A stretch of DNA of 9,200 nt from Candidatus Borrarchaeota archaeon (GCA_016840645.1 JAEORY010000127.1:1-9200); one strand, 5' to 3'. Positions 1-7,739 are shown, counted from the first letter of the stretch. Notes: generated by a model from the letters alone, not told the origin. Translations and numbers: made by a program.

Positions 1-1
1 T

Positions 2-556
2 ATGGTCGGAATTGCTCATGAGATGAACGGCAAAGTGGGCGTAATTGTGCCGCATGGTGTATTGTTTCGGGGTGGAGCGGAGGGTAATATCCGTCAGCGA
101 TTAATTGAAGATAATTTGCTTGAAGCCGTGATTGGCTTACCTGAGAAAATATTCTATGGAACAGGAATCCCGGTAGCAATCTTGGTATTCAATAAAGGGC
201 GTAAGCATTGGAATGAAGCTGATAGCGAACGCGATAGCCACGTATTATTCATTGATGCTAGTCGTGAATACGAAGATGGCACAAAACAAAATCGACTTCG
301 GGAAGAGGATATCTCCCAAATAATTTCCACATTTGAAGAATTTTCTGAAGTAGAGAAGTATGCTCATATAGCGACTTTGGAAGAAATTCAAGATGCAGAT
401 TTCAACCTAAATATTCCCCGCTATGTGGATACCTTTGAAGAGGAGGAAGAGATAAACATCTCAGCGGTTCAAGCCGAGATTTCAAAGATAGAAACAGAAC
501 TAGCAGAAGTTCAGAAGCGAATGGGCGAATATTTAAAGGAGTTGGGGCTTGAGTAG
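2..556 (+). CDS. hsdM: Type I R-M methyltransferase subunit HsdM, C-terminal part (5' truncated by window edge)
   Basis: This is the C-terminal 184 residues of the N6-adenine DNA methyltransferase subunit of a type I R-M system. HsdM binds HsdS and methylates the host recognition sites. The frame is open to the left edge, so the ATG at position 2 is not the real start, and the SAM-binding and NPPF catalytic motifs lie outside the window. What remains is typical of the family: VIVPHGVLFRGGAEGNIRQ near residues 14-32, then the conserved segment LLEAVIGLPEKIFYGTGIP at about 39-57 and AILVFNK. The tail is Glu-rich and probably a coiled coil, which in this family contacts HsdS. The stop overlaps the hsdS start by 8 bases, so the two are probably translationally coupled. 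The identification is firm. Confidence 0.95.
   Translation: MVGIAHEMNGKVGVIVPHGVLFRGGAEGNIRQRLIEDNLLEAVIGLPEKIFYGTGIPVAILVFNKGRKHWNEADSERDSHVLFIDASREYEDGTKQNRLREEDISQIISTFEEFSEVEKYAHIATLEEIQDADFNLNIPRYVDTFEEEEEINISAVQAEISKIETELAEVQKRMGEYLKELGLE
536..551 (+). promoter_or_regulatory. Ribosome binding site deciding the TTG start of hsdS
   Basis: AAGGAG at 536-541 sits 7 bases before TTG at 549, inside the last codons of hsdM. It supports a non-ATG start and coupling of HsdS synthesis to HsdM translation. Confidence 0.75.
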
Positions 557-1808
557 ATTAAACCAGAATCGGATAGGCTATAAGGAAACCATAGTGGGAT
601 GGATTCCAAATGAGTGGGAGATCAGGCCGTTTCGTGAAATTGCTTCACGCCGAAAGGATAGATTTGATCCAAACTCAAACGGGAAAAGTTTTAAATGCAT
701 TGAACTGGAACATATAGAGCAGGGCTCAGGTGTAATTCTAGGGTATGTAGATTCATCGAAACTAGCTAGTTCTAAAAATAAATTTTTCCCAGGAGACGTT
801 CTATTTGGGAAGCTTAGACCATATTTACGCAAGTATGCTCATATTGATTTTGAGGGGGTTTGTTCATCTGAGATTTGGGTATTAAAAAATCAAAAACCAA
901 GCATTTCTGAATATGTGTATTTGATAGTTCAGAGCAACAAATTTATTGCATTTTCAAATAAAACCAGCGGAACAAAAATGCCACGCTCGGAGTGGGATTT
1001 GATTTCAGATGTACTGTTTCCTCTCCCCCCAATATACGAACAGCGAAAAATTACTGAAATTCTCAGATATTGTGACAAAGAAATAGAATTAGTGGGTAAA
1101 CAGATCGAGTCAAAGCAACGGTTGAAAAACGGATTGATGCAGCAACTATTGACAGGGAAGATGCGGTTTCCACAGTTTGGAAAACCGAGAATTGCTAATA
1201 GGTTACCACCAGGATGGCATAAAGTTGCGCTGGAGAAATTATTGGTGCCCGTTACTAGATTCGTCAACTGGGACGAAAATGCTATCTATGATCAAGCTAT
1301 TGTTCGAAGGTGGTCGCAGGGACTTCAATATAGAGATTTGTTGTTTGGACATCAAATAAAAACAAAGACACTTCAACAAATTTACGAAGACGATTTTCTA
1401 ATTTCAAATATTCAAGCTGCCTATGGTGCTATGGCAAGAGTTACTGAAAAGTTTCATAATGCTCACGTCTCAAATTTGTACACTATCTTGAATCCTAGAA
1501 ATGAAGACTCGATGGACATATACTATCTTGATTATCTTTCTCAAATGCCTCGATTTAGACACCTAGTTGTGGTTTCTGCAAATGGTTTTAAGGCAGAACG
1601 GATTAGATTAAATTTTTCTTTACCAAATTTCCTTAAAGAAAAAATCATAGTCCCTATTGCCATTGAAGAGCAGCGGAAAATTGCTTCAACATTTTTATTC
1701 CTTGACCGAGAGATAGGTCAGCTTTCAAAGAAAAAGCAGAATCTTGAATTTCAAAAACGAGGGTTGATGCAAAAGCTGCTAAGCGGCGAGATGAGGGTGA
1801 AAGTGTAG
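549..1808 (+). CDS. hsdS: Type I R-M specificity subunit HsdS
   Basis: This 419-residue subunit sets DNA sequence specificity for both methylation and restriction. It shows the usual two-half plan. Target-recognition domain 1 lies at about residues 16-160, opening with GWIPNEWEIRPFREI. A central helical conserved region follows at about 160-210. Target-recognition domain 2 runs about 219-370, opening with LPPGWHKVALEKLL, and a C-terminal conserved helix closes the protein. The halves are internally repeated: EQRKI occurs at 164-168 and 374-378, and GLMQQLLTGKMR at 195-206 matches GLMQKLLSGEMR at 405-416. The two recognition domains look unlike each other, as expected for a bipartite target. 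The start is TTG at 549, chosen because AAGGAG (536-541) lies 7 bases upstream and no better start exists. The target sequence cannot be predicted from here. Confidence 0.95.
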   Translation: MSRLNQNRIGYKETIVGWIPNEWEIRPFREIASRRKDRFDPNSNGKSFKCIELEHIEQGSGVILGYVDSSKLASSKNKFFPGDVLFGKLRPYLRKYAHIDFEGVCSSEIWVLKNQKPSISEYVYLIVQSNKFIAFSNKTSGTKMPRSEWDLISDVLFPLPPIYEQRKITEILRYCDKEIELVGKQIESKQRLKNGLMQQLLTGKMRFPQFGKPRIANRLPPGWHKVALEKLLVPVTRFVNWDENAIYDQAIVRRWSQGLQYRDLLFGHQIKTKTLQQIYEDDFLISNIQAAYGAMARVTEKFHNAHVSNLYTILNPRNEDSMDIYYLDYLSQMPRFRHLVVVSANGFKAERIRLNFSLPNFLKEKIIVPIAIEEQRKIASTFLFLDREIGQLSKKKQNLEFQKRGLMQKLLSGEMRVKV

Positions 1809-1819
1809 AGGAGTCTAAG

Positions 1820-2803
1820 GTGCTTGATTCGATTGACGGAATGAGAATTTCACTACCAAGAGATAAAGGTGGTTATACAGGCCGAGAATGCCCGGTAGAA
1901 CAGTGCGAAGGATATTACAAAATAAAATTTGGAACAGGAGTGATGGAAGAGGGATACGACAAATGTTTTTGCCCTTATTGCGGTTATGAGAGTACGCAAG
2001 ATTATTTTCTTACCAAAGAGCAGGTCTCATATACCGAGAGCATTGCATTACATGAGGTTGAAAAAGCAATTGGTGCGGAAATAAAAAAATGGGATAGAAG
2101 CCTGCGAAAGTCAACAAAGAATAGATTCATTCAACTACGGGTTGATTACAAACGTTCTTATCGCCCAATAGCCCATTACGCAGAGCAAGAATTGGAAACT
2201 CATCTCACTTGTGAGAATTGCACACTAGAGTATGCTGTTTTCGGAAAATTTGCATATTGTCCAGATTGTGGAGTGGATAACACTCTCCAAATTCTCAGGG
2301 TAAATTTGGATCTGGTAAGAAAGTTGGTTACTCAGGCAAAAGATGAGGAAAATGCTGAGTTCCAAGAATTCCTGGTTCATAACGCCTTGGAAGACATCGT
2401 TTCCACCTTCGATTCCTTTGGCAGAAACAGTGTTCGCCTTTTTACCAAGAACACAGAAAAATCTGACACTAGCATTTCTTTTCAAAATATCAAAAAGGCC
2501 CAAGACAAAATTCATAATCAATTTGGCTTTGATTTTCTGAATGGTTTACAGTTGGGGGATTTGGAGAATATCGTTAGGAACTTTCAGAAACGCCACCTGA
2601 TCTCCCATAATGATGGGATAGTGGATGATGCCTACCTTCAGATCACCAATGATCCAGAAGCTACTACTGGCAGAATAATATCGGTTACTGCCAGGGATGT
2701 TGAAGACATGCTCGGTTCAATTGAAACCATTGCACAAGGTTTGCAATCAGGTTTATCTAGTTGGAAGTCGTCAATCAACGACGAAGGAGAAAATGATGCC
2801 TAA
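1820..2803 (+). CDS. Zinc-ribbon protein with C-terminal HEPN-like (R-x4-H) domain, candidate RNase
   Basis: I do not recognise a named family for the full 327 residues. Two Cys clusters resemble zinc ribbons: C24-x4-C29 with C49, C51 and C54 (CFCPYC), and C131-ENC134 with C147-PDC150. The remainder is mostly helical in appearance. At 183-202 there is a helix (EFLVHNALEDIVSTFDSFGR), and at 257-266 the segment KRHLISHNDG. That gives R258-x4-H263 followed by N264, the pattern of the catalytic R-x4-6-H motif of HEPN ribonucleases; 'RH..xHNxG.vD' is common in that superfamily. I infer a HEPN domain at about 175-310, with the zinc ribbons as a nucleic-acid or partner-binding module. The start is GTG 1820 with AGAGGAG (1807-1813) 6 bases upstream; an in-frame ATG at 1841 is the alternative. 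It lies 11 bases after hsdS, so it probably shares that transcript. RNase activity is inference. Confidence 0.8.
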   Translation: MLDSIDGMRISLPRDKGGYTGRECPVEQCEGYYKIKFGTGVMEEGYDKCFCPYCGYESTQDYFLTKEQVSYTESIALHEVEKAIGAEIKKWDRSLRKSTKNRFIQLRVDYKRSYRPIAHYAEQELETHLTCENCTLEYAVFGKFAYCPDCGVDNTLQILRVNLDLVRKLVTQAKDEENAEFQEFLVHNALEDIVSTFDSFGRNSVRLFTKNTEKSDTSISFQNIKKAQDKIHNQFGFDFLNGLQLGDLENIVRNFQKRHLISHNDGIVDDAYLQITNDPEATTGRIISVTARDVEDMLGSIETIAQGLQSGLSSWKSSINDEGENDA

Positions 2804-3029
2804 GAAAAAGAAGACCACTCACGTTGTCCCCAACCCCAATGGCGGTTGGGATGTCAAGAAAGGGGGGCAGAAAAAACCCGTCTCCCACCACAATAAAAAA
2901 TCTACCGCAATTGATAAAGCTCGGGATACTAGCAATAAAGAAAAAAGCGAGCTTTACATTCACGGCAAGGATGGCAAAATTCAGCGTAAGGACAGCCAAG
3001 GTGGTGATCCATATCCGCCGGAGGGGTAA
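2796..3029 (+). CDS. DUF2188 family small basic protein
   Basis: This 77-residue, lysine-rich, very hydrophilic protein matches the DUF2188 pattern. HVVPNPNGGWDVK sits at 9-21, a middle helix has conserved Ala/Arg positions (about 37-45), and the tail ELYIHGKDGKIQRKDS continues to GGDPYPPEG. It has no signal peptide or membrane segment. The function of the family is unknown; members are often found in mobile or defence-linked regions. ATG 2796 is preferred because AAGGAG at 2784-2789 is 6 bases upstream; the tandem ATG at 2793 is only 3 bases away from it. The start overlaps the stop of the zinc-ribbon/HEPN gene (TAA 2801-2803), implying coupled translation and perhaps a functional pair. Family assignment is good, role unknown. 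Confidence 0.85.
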   Translation: MPKKKKTTHVVPNPNGGWDVKKGGQKKPVSHHNKKSTAIDKARDTSNKEKSELYIHGKDGKIQRKDSQGGDPYPPEG

Positions 3030-3079
3030 TTGTCTAGTGAAAGAAAACAATTCTAATGAAAATCAACCCGGAATTACCA

Positions 3080-3108
3080 TTGATTTCCCCTTGGTATTCT
3101 GCTATAAT
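3080..3108 (+). promoter_or_regulatory. Sigma70-type promoter for the NYN-hsdR transcript
   Basis: TTGATT (3080-3085) is separated by exactly 17 bases from a perfect TATAAT (3103-3108). Transcription would begin near 3114-3117. It is the best promoter match in the window and lies in the only sizeable gap inside the R-M locus, so hsdR and its neighbours can be expressed separately from hsdM/hsdS. Confidence 0.75.
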
Positions 3109-3116
3109 AGCTCTAC

Positions 3117-3183
3117 ATTTCCCCCGATCTTTCGAGACGGGGTGCGAGGCGGCTATGCCGCCTCTGCGGTTTAAATAGGGGGA
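3117..3183 (+). promoter_or_regulatory. Structured 5' leader with two hairpins and possible Shine-Dalgarno sequestration
   Basis: Just after the predicted transcription start there are two GC-rich hairpins. Hairpin 1 (3122-3142) has stem CCCCG/CGGGG, a bulged A, then TCT/AGA closing a TTCG tetraloop. Hairpin 2 (3146-3164) has an 8-bp perfect stem GAGGCGGC/GCCGCCTC with a 3-base loop. Neither is followed by a T-run, so they do not look like intrinsic terminators. TCCCCC (3120-3125) could also pair with GGGGGA (3178-3183), the Shine-Dalgarno region of the next gene. That pairing uses the same bases as hairpin 1. A smaller alternative, CCGC/GCGG (3158-3161/3166-3169), competes with hairpin 2. 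The structures are visible; a regulatory switch is inference. Confidence 0.5.
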
Positions 3184-3187
3184 TTAT

Positions 3188-3811
3188 GTGAAAACCATCG
3201 TTTATGTGGATGGCTTCAATCTTTATTATGGAGCCGTCAAAGATACTTCCTATAAGTGGCTCGATATTTATAAGATGTGCCAATTGCATCTTGAAAAAGA
3301 TCAAATTATTGGCATCAAATATTTCACAGCGAAAATCGTATCTCGTCCTGATGATCCTCAAAAGCATATACGCCAATTGGTTTATTTGAGAGCATTGGAG
3401 ACTTTACCCAATTTTGAAATTATTTATGGTCATTATTTAAGCCATGAAGTTTCAATGCCATTGGCAAACCCATCTACTAGGGATTCTAAATATGCAAAAG
3501 TAATAAAAACTGAAGAAAAAGGCTCCGATGTCAATCTAGCAGTTCACATGCTTAATGATGGATATCATGGGAAATATGAATTGGCTGTCGTTGTATCAAA
3601 CGATTCAGATTTGTTATCCGCCGTACAGGTTGTCCAGCAGGATTTGGGACTGAAAGTTGGGATTCTAAACCCTCATAAACATCCATCCAAAGTTTTAGGG
3701 CACGAGGCATTTTTTCTCAGAAATATCCGGCGGGGAATAATTAAAGTATCTCAATTTCCAAAGAATATGAAAGATGCTAAAGGCTCTTTCCATAAGCCAA
3801 GTGTTTGGTAG
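3188..3811 (+). CDS. NYN domain (LabA/DUF88-like, PIN-fold) putative ribonuclease
   Basis: This 207-residue protein has the layout of NYN-domain nucleases, a PIN-like metal-dependent fold thought to act on RNA. Visible motifs are IVYVDGFNLYYG (4-15, acidic D8 and N11), the KTEEKGSDVNLAVHML block (107-122, with E109/E110 and D114), and VVVSNDSDL (134-142, with D139 and D141). These acidic residues would bind the catalytic metal ions. The start is GTG 3188; AGGGGG (3177-3182) is 5 bases upstream, and the ATG at 3186 is followed directly by a stop codon. The stop lies 9 bases before hsdR, and AGGAGG for hsdR overlaps that stop, so the two genes are almost certainly cotranscribed. No signal peptide or extra domain is seen; the final 25 residues are basic. 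The substrate is unknown. The family call is strong; the link to restriction is inferred from position. Confidence 0.9.
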   Translation: MKTIVYVDGFNLYYGAVKDTSYKWLDIYKMCQLHLEKDQIIGIKYFTAKIVSRPDDPQKHIRQLVYLRALETLPNFEIIYGHYLSHEVSMPLANPSTRDSKYAKVIKTEEKGSDVNLAVHMLNDGYHGKYELAVVVSNDSDLLSAVQVVQQDLGLKVGILNPHKHPSKVLGHEAFFLRNIRRGIIKVSQFPKNMKDAKGSFHKPSVW

Positions 3812-3820
3812 GAGGTTTTT

Positions 3821-6800
3821 ATGGACGAAGTTGTATTAAATGAACAAACCATTTCCCAACTTCCAGCACTTCATTTATTACAAAATCTGGGGTACACATA
3901 CCTAACCCCGGAAGAATCTAAGCAACTGCGTGGTGGAAGATTGCGTAATGTTCTCTTGGAAGGGATTCTGGTTCCATGGCTGAGAGGGAACAATCGGATC
4001 CAGTATAAAGGTGGTGAATATCCATTTAGCGAAGGCAATATCCTCAGCGCGGTTGAAGCCTTGAAGGTCGAATTATCAGATGGGTTGGTACGCAGTAATG
4101 AAAAAATTTACGATACACTCACACTTGGCAAAAGCCTGCAGCAATCTATACAAGGAGATTTACGTAGTTTTTCATTGAAGTATATCGACTGGAATCATCC
4201 TGAAAATAACATTTATCATGTTACGGAAGAATTTGCTGTCGAACGCCAAGGTACAGAGAGCACTCGTCGGCCTGATATTGTTTTGTTTGTTAACGGCATC
4301 CCATTCGTGGTGATTGAGTGTAAGTCCTGTGATATTAAGGATCCGATAAAAGAAGCCGTCTCTCAAAATATTCGAAATCAAAAGGAAGGTGAAATTCCTC
4401 ACCTTTTCCATTACGCTCAGATAGTACTTGGCATGTGTGGTAATAAAGCCAAATATGGAACCGCTGGTACTGAAATGAAGTATTGGAGTATGTGGAGAGA
4501 AAAAGACAGCAAGGACAAGTTTGAAATAGAAGTGAAGGAAAAGGTTAATCGACCGCTAGATGATGAAAAACTGATCAAGCTGATAGAAGCAAGTAAACAG
4601 ATTAACATTGCCTACCGCATTCCATCCATAAATGACTTAAATGCAGAGCGACAAGTTTCTACTCAAGATCGCACTCTGTATGCACTCTGTCGTCCAGAAC
4701 GGCTGTTAGAGATGACTTATAAATACATATTATTTGACGGACCAGATAAGAAAATCGCACGTTACCAACAATACTTCGCTGTTGAGAAGATTATGAGGCG
4801 AATTGTTAAGTTGAGTGCCGATGGAACCCGTCAAGGTGGTGTTATCTGGCATACCCAAGGCAGTGGTAAATCATTAACTATGGTAATGCTGGCAAAGGCA
4901 ATAGCTCTCTCTGGAGATATTGAGGATTATAAAATCATACTTGTCACCGACCGGATTGATTTAGATGAGCAGTTAAAGAAAAACTTCCTGCAAACTGGCT
5001 ATGATGTAAACCAGGCTACCACTGGCAAAGACTTATCTCAATTTTTGATCTCAGCAAAATCACACATCATCTCCACCATAATCAACAAATTTGAAGCCGC
5101 AGTAGGAACCGGAAAAACAAAAATCAAAGACCCCAATATTTTCGTCCTTGTGGATGAAGGACATCGTACCCAATACGGTACATTCCATGCGCGAATGCGC
5201 CAGGCGCTGCCGCTTGCATGTTATATCGGTTTTACCGGCACACCAGTGTTGAAGAAGAACAAAGATACAGTTGAAAAATTTGGCGGAATGATCGATACCT
5301 ACACCATCGATGAAGCTGTTGCAGATAAAGCTGTTGTTGAATTGCTCTATGAAGGTCGACATGTTCACCAGGTAGTCAATAAAAATGAAATTGACAAATG
5401 GTTTGAACGGGAGACACGTCAGGTTAGTGAGCAACAAGCAGCATATCTTAAATCCCGTTTTGCAGCCACTGATCCATTGAATAAAGCTGCCCAAAAAGTG
5501 CGGGAAATTGCCTGGAACATTAGTGTTCAATATCGTGATAATTGGCAAGGGACTGGATTCAAAGGTCAATTGGTGACGCAAGACAAAGAACATGCCTTGA
5601 TGTTTCGGGATTATATTGATGAATTTGATATTGTGAATGCTGAGGTGTTAATTTCTGGACCTGATGAACGTGAAGGAGATACTGATATCCATTTAGAGAA
5701 TAAAGAAGCTGTTCAGCGCTTTTGGAAAGTGATGATGAAGAAGTATGGTAGTGAGAAAGAATATAACAAACAGCTCATCAACGCTTTTAAATATGGGGAT
5801 GATTTGGAGATTATCATTGTTGTAGATAAATTGCTAGTCGGCTTTGATGCTCCCCGTAATACGGTTTTATATTTGACTCGGCCGTTGAAAGAGCACATGC
5901 TATTACAAGCGATAGCGCGTGTAAACCGTCTCTACAAAGGAAAGGATTTTGGTTACATCATTGATTACGCCGGGGTACTTGGAAATCTTAATGATGCGTT
6001 GGATATATACAGCAAACTGCCAGAATTTGATGCAGAAGACCTCAAAGATATACTGATAGATATTGCAACTGAAGTAAAAAAACTTTCTCAAACACATTCT
6101 GTCTTGTGGGATACATTCAAGGAAATCAAAAATAAAAATGATGTTGAGGAATATGAACAATACCTCGCAGATCAAGAGATGCGAGATAAGTTCTATGACC
6201 GTTTGACAGCCTATTCAAAAACATTGTCCATTGCTCTTGCGAGTGTCAAATTCTTAGAAGAGACTCCCGAAAATGATATATCAGAATATAAAGGTGATTT
6301 GAAATTTTTTACCAAGTTACGAACATCTGTGAAACGACGCTATGCTGAAACACTTGATTTCTCTGAGTATGAGCCGAAGATCCAAAAACTTTTGGACATG
6401 TATGTAGGAACAGAAGACACTGAACAAATAACCCCGTTAGTTAATATTTTCGACAAAGATGCTTTTGCTGAAGAAGTTGCAAGGCTTGAAACGGTTTCGG
6501 CTAAGGCAGATACTATCGCCCACCGGACTAGTCGAACTATCTACGAGCGTATGGAGGAAGATCCTGTCTTCTATCAACATTTTTCCGATATGTTACAGAG
6601 AGTAATTGATGATTACCGTCAGCGGCGGATTGACGAAAATGGTTATCTTAATCATGTAACAGATATTATGAACTCGGTTGTCAATCGTACTGGTGATGAA
6701 ATCCCACCTCGATTAGAAGGTCATGATGTGGCAAAAGCATATTTTGGAATTGTAAATAAAACCTTGAATGAGATTGTTCCTGAAAAAGATAACTCAGCAG

Positions 6801-7015
6801 AAATCGCATTAGCAATTGATGAGATTATTGAGCGGAACCGGATTGTACAATGGGTTGAAAATGAAGACGTAAAGAATAAAATGAGCCTTGAGATCGAAGA
6901 TTTGCTCTTTGATTATGCTAATCAAAATAATTTTCAATTGGATTTTGAATCGATTGATGAAATTAATGAGCGTTGTATAGGTGTCGCGATTGTTCGGAGA
7001 GCTAATGTCAATTAA
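3821..7015 (+). CDS. hsdR: Type I R-M restriction subunit HsdR
   Basis: This 1064-residue motor and nuclease subunit is intact. The N-terminal nuclease domain (about 1-250) has RRPDIVLF with D152 and VIECK with E166 and K168, the PD-(D/E)xK catalytic triad. The SF2 translocase follows: Walker A GSGKS (347-351), DEGH (445-448) as motif II, TGTP (472-475) as motif III, VDKLLVGFDAP as motif V, and QAIARVNR (696-703) as motif VI. A long helical C-terminal part of the kind that binds the methylase complex (DUF3387-like) completes the protein. HsdR translocates unmethylated DNA using ATP and cuts at a distance. ATG 3821 has an ideal AGGAGG (3810-3815) 5 bases upstream. Unusually, hsdR is separated from hsdS by three other genes and has its own upstream promoter. 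All key residues are present, so it should be active. Confidence 0.97.
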   Translation: MDEVVLNEQTISQLPALHLLQNLGYTYLTPEESKQLRGGRLRNVLLEGILVPWLRGNNRIQYKGGEYPFSEGNILSAVEALKVELSDGLVRSNEKIYDTLTLGKSLQQSIQGDLRSFSLKYIDWNHPENNIYHVTEEFAVERQGTESTRRPDIVLFVNGIPFVVIECKSCDIKDPIKEAVSQNIRNQKEGEIPHLFHYAQIVLGMCGNKAKYGTAGTEMKYWSMWREKDSKDKFEIEVKEKVNRPLDDEKLIKLIEASKQINIAYRIPSINDLNAERQVSTQDRTLYALCRPERLLEMTYKYILFDGPDKKIARYQQYFAVEKIMRRIVKLSADGTRQGGVIWHTQGSGKSLTMVMLAKAIALSGDIEDYKIILVTDRIDLDEQLKKNFLQTGYDVNQATTGKDLSQFLISAKSHIISTIINKFEAAVGTGKTKIKDPNIFVLVDEGHRTQYGTFHARMRQALPLACYIGFTGTPVLKKNKDTVEKFGGMIDTYTIDEAVADKAVVELLYEGRHVHQVVNKNEIDKWFERETRQVSEQQAAYLKSRFAATDPLNKAAQKVREIAWNISVQYRDNWQGTGFKGQLVTQDKEHALMFRDYIDEFDIVNAEVLISGPDEREGDTDIHLENKEAVQRFWKVMMKKYGSEKEYNKQLINAFKYGDDLEIIIVVDKLLVGFDAPRNTVLYLTRPLKEHMLLQAIARVNRLYKGKDFGYIIDYAGVLGNLNDALDIYSKLPEFDAEDLKDILIDIATEVKKLSQTHSVLWDTFKEIKNKNDVEEYEQYLADQEMRDKFYDRLTAYSKTLSIALASVKFLEETPENDISEYKGDLKFFTKLRTSVKRRYAETLDFSEYEPKIQKLLDMYVGTEDTEQITPLVNIFDKDAFAEEVARLETVSAKADTIAHRTSRTIYERMEEDPVFYQHFSDMLQRVIDDYRQRRIDENGYLNHVTDIMNSVVNRTGDEIPPRLEGHDVAKAYFGIVNKTLNEIVPEKDNSAEIALAIDEIIERNRIVQWVENEDVKNKMSLEIEDLLFDYANQNNFQLDFESIDEINERCIGVAIVRRANVN

Positions 7016-7739
7016 TCAAACCATCTCTCCACAGTTAAGAGAGTTTCGATACGGACGATCCACCTTTGAATATAATTTGATTTACGAGGATAGAAAAAAC
7101 CTCGCTATCACCGTAAAGCCAGATAAATCTATTGTGGTCATTGCTCCGCTAAATGGTAATTTTGAAGAAATTCAGGCGAAATTGCAGAAAAGGGGAAAGT
7201 GGATTTTAAAACAAATTAACTACTTTGACAAATTCCACCCCATCCAACCAGAGAGGCAATATATATCTGGAGAGACCCATTACTATCTTGGAAGACAATA
7301 TAGACTCAGAATTCGCAAAGGTGAGGAAAGACCAGTAAAACTGAAAGGTAAATTCTTTATCGCGCAAACACATAAACCAGATAATCAGGAATACATCAAA
7401 CTCATGATGAAGCAGTGGTATGCCGACCACGCGAAATTGCTATTAGATCGGAGAGCATCATTAAATTTAGAAAAAATATTAGGAAAAGGGTTTGAAACTC
7501 AAGAAATTCAATACCGTTATATGAAACTTAGGTGGGGCAGCTACTCTTCGAAAGGGATCATCACATTCAATATAGAATTAGTAAAGACTCCTATTGATTG
7601 CATCGATTATGTAATAGTACATGAGTTATGTCATTTAATTCATTCAAACCACGATAAAAGTTTTTACAAATTAATGGGATCTATCTTACCCGATTGGGAA
7701 AAGAGAAAAGAACGGTTGGAGTTATTTGGTGTTAGATGA
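7005..7739 (+). CDS. YgjP/DUF45-type (SprT-like, M48-related) zinc metallopeptidase
   Basis: This 244-residue protein ends in a clear zincin motif: YVIVHELCHLIHSNHDKSFY. H206-E207-L-C-H210 is the HExxH core, H216 is the probable third zinc ligand, and E207 is the catalytic base. Upstream, KLRWGSYSSKGIITFN (about 177-192) is the usual conserved block of the DUF45/YgjP family. No signal peptide or membrane segment is seen, so a cytoplasmic enzyme is expected. ATG 7005 has GGAGA (6996-7000) 4 bases upstream and overlaps the hsdR stop by 11 bases, implying coupled translation; GTG 6981 in the same frame is a weaker start. Family members commonly sit beside hsdR, but their part in restriction is not established. 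Proteolytic control of HsdR is a possible but untested role. Confidence 0.92.
   Translation: MSINQTISPQLREFRYGRSTFEYNLIYEDRKNLAITVKPDKSIVVIAPLNGNFEEIQAKLQKRGKWILKQINYFDKFHPIQPERQYISGETHYYLGRQYRLRIRKGEERPVKLKGKFFIAQTHKPDNQEYIKLMMKQWYADHAKLLLDRRASLNLEKILGKGFETQEIQYRYMKLRWGSYSSKGIITFNIELVKTPIDCIDYVIVHELCHLIHSNHDKSFYKLMGSILPDWEKRKERLELFGVR

Noticed and set aside
2697..2795. Longer version of the DUF2188 protein starting at 2697
   Set aside because: The added 33 residues overlap the HEPN gene, do not resemble DUF2188, and the proper Shine-Dalgarno AAGGAG (2784-2789) sits before ATG 2796.
3028..3052. AATTGT/ACAATT inverted repeat after the DUF2188 stop as a terminator
   Set aside because: Only a 6-bp AT-rich stem with a 13-base loop and no T-run; too weak.
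3146..3164. GAGGCGGC/GCCGCCTC hairpin as an intrinsic terminator
   Set aside because: No T-run follows the stem, and it lies just after a promoter and just before a gene, so a leader structure is more likely.
5060..5593. 177-codon open frame on the minus strand inside hsdR
   Set aside because: It lies wholly within hsdR, whose frame has clear nuclease and helicase motifs. The antisense protein is Cys/Phe-rich with no family resemblance, so it is a shadow frame.
6981..7004. GTG 6981 as start of the metallopeptidase
   Set aside because: ATG 7005 has a better placed GGAGA, and the extra 8 residues are just hsdR sequence in another frame.
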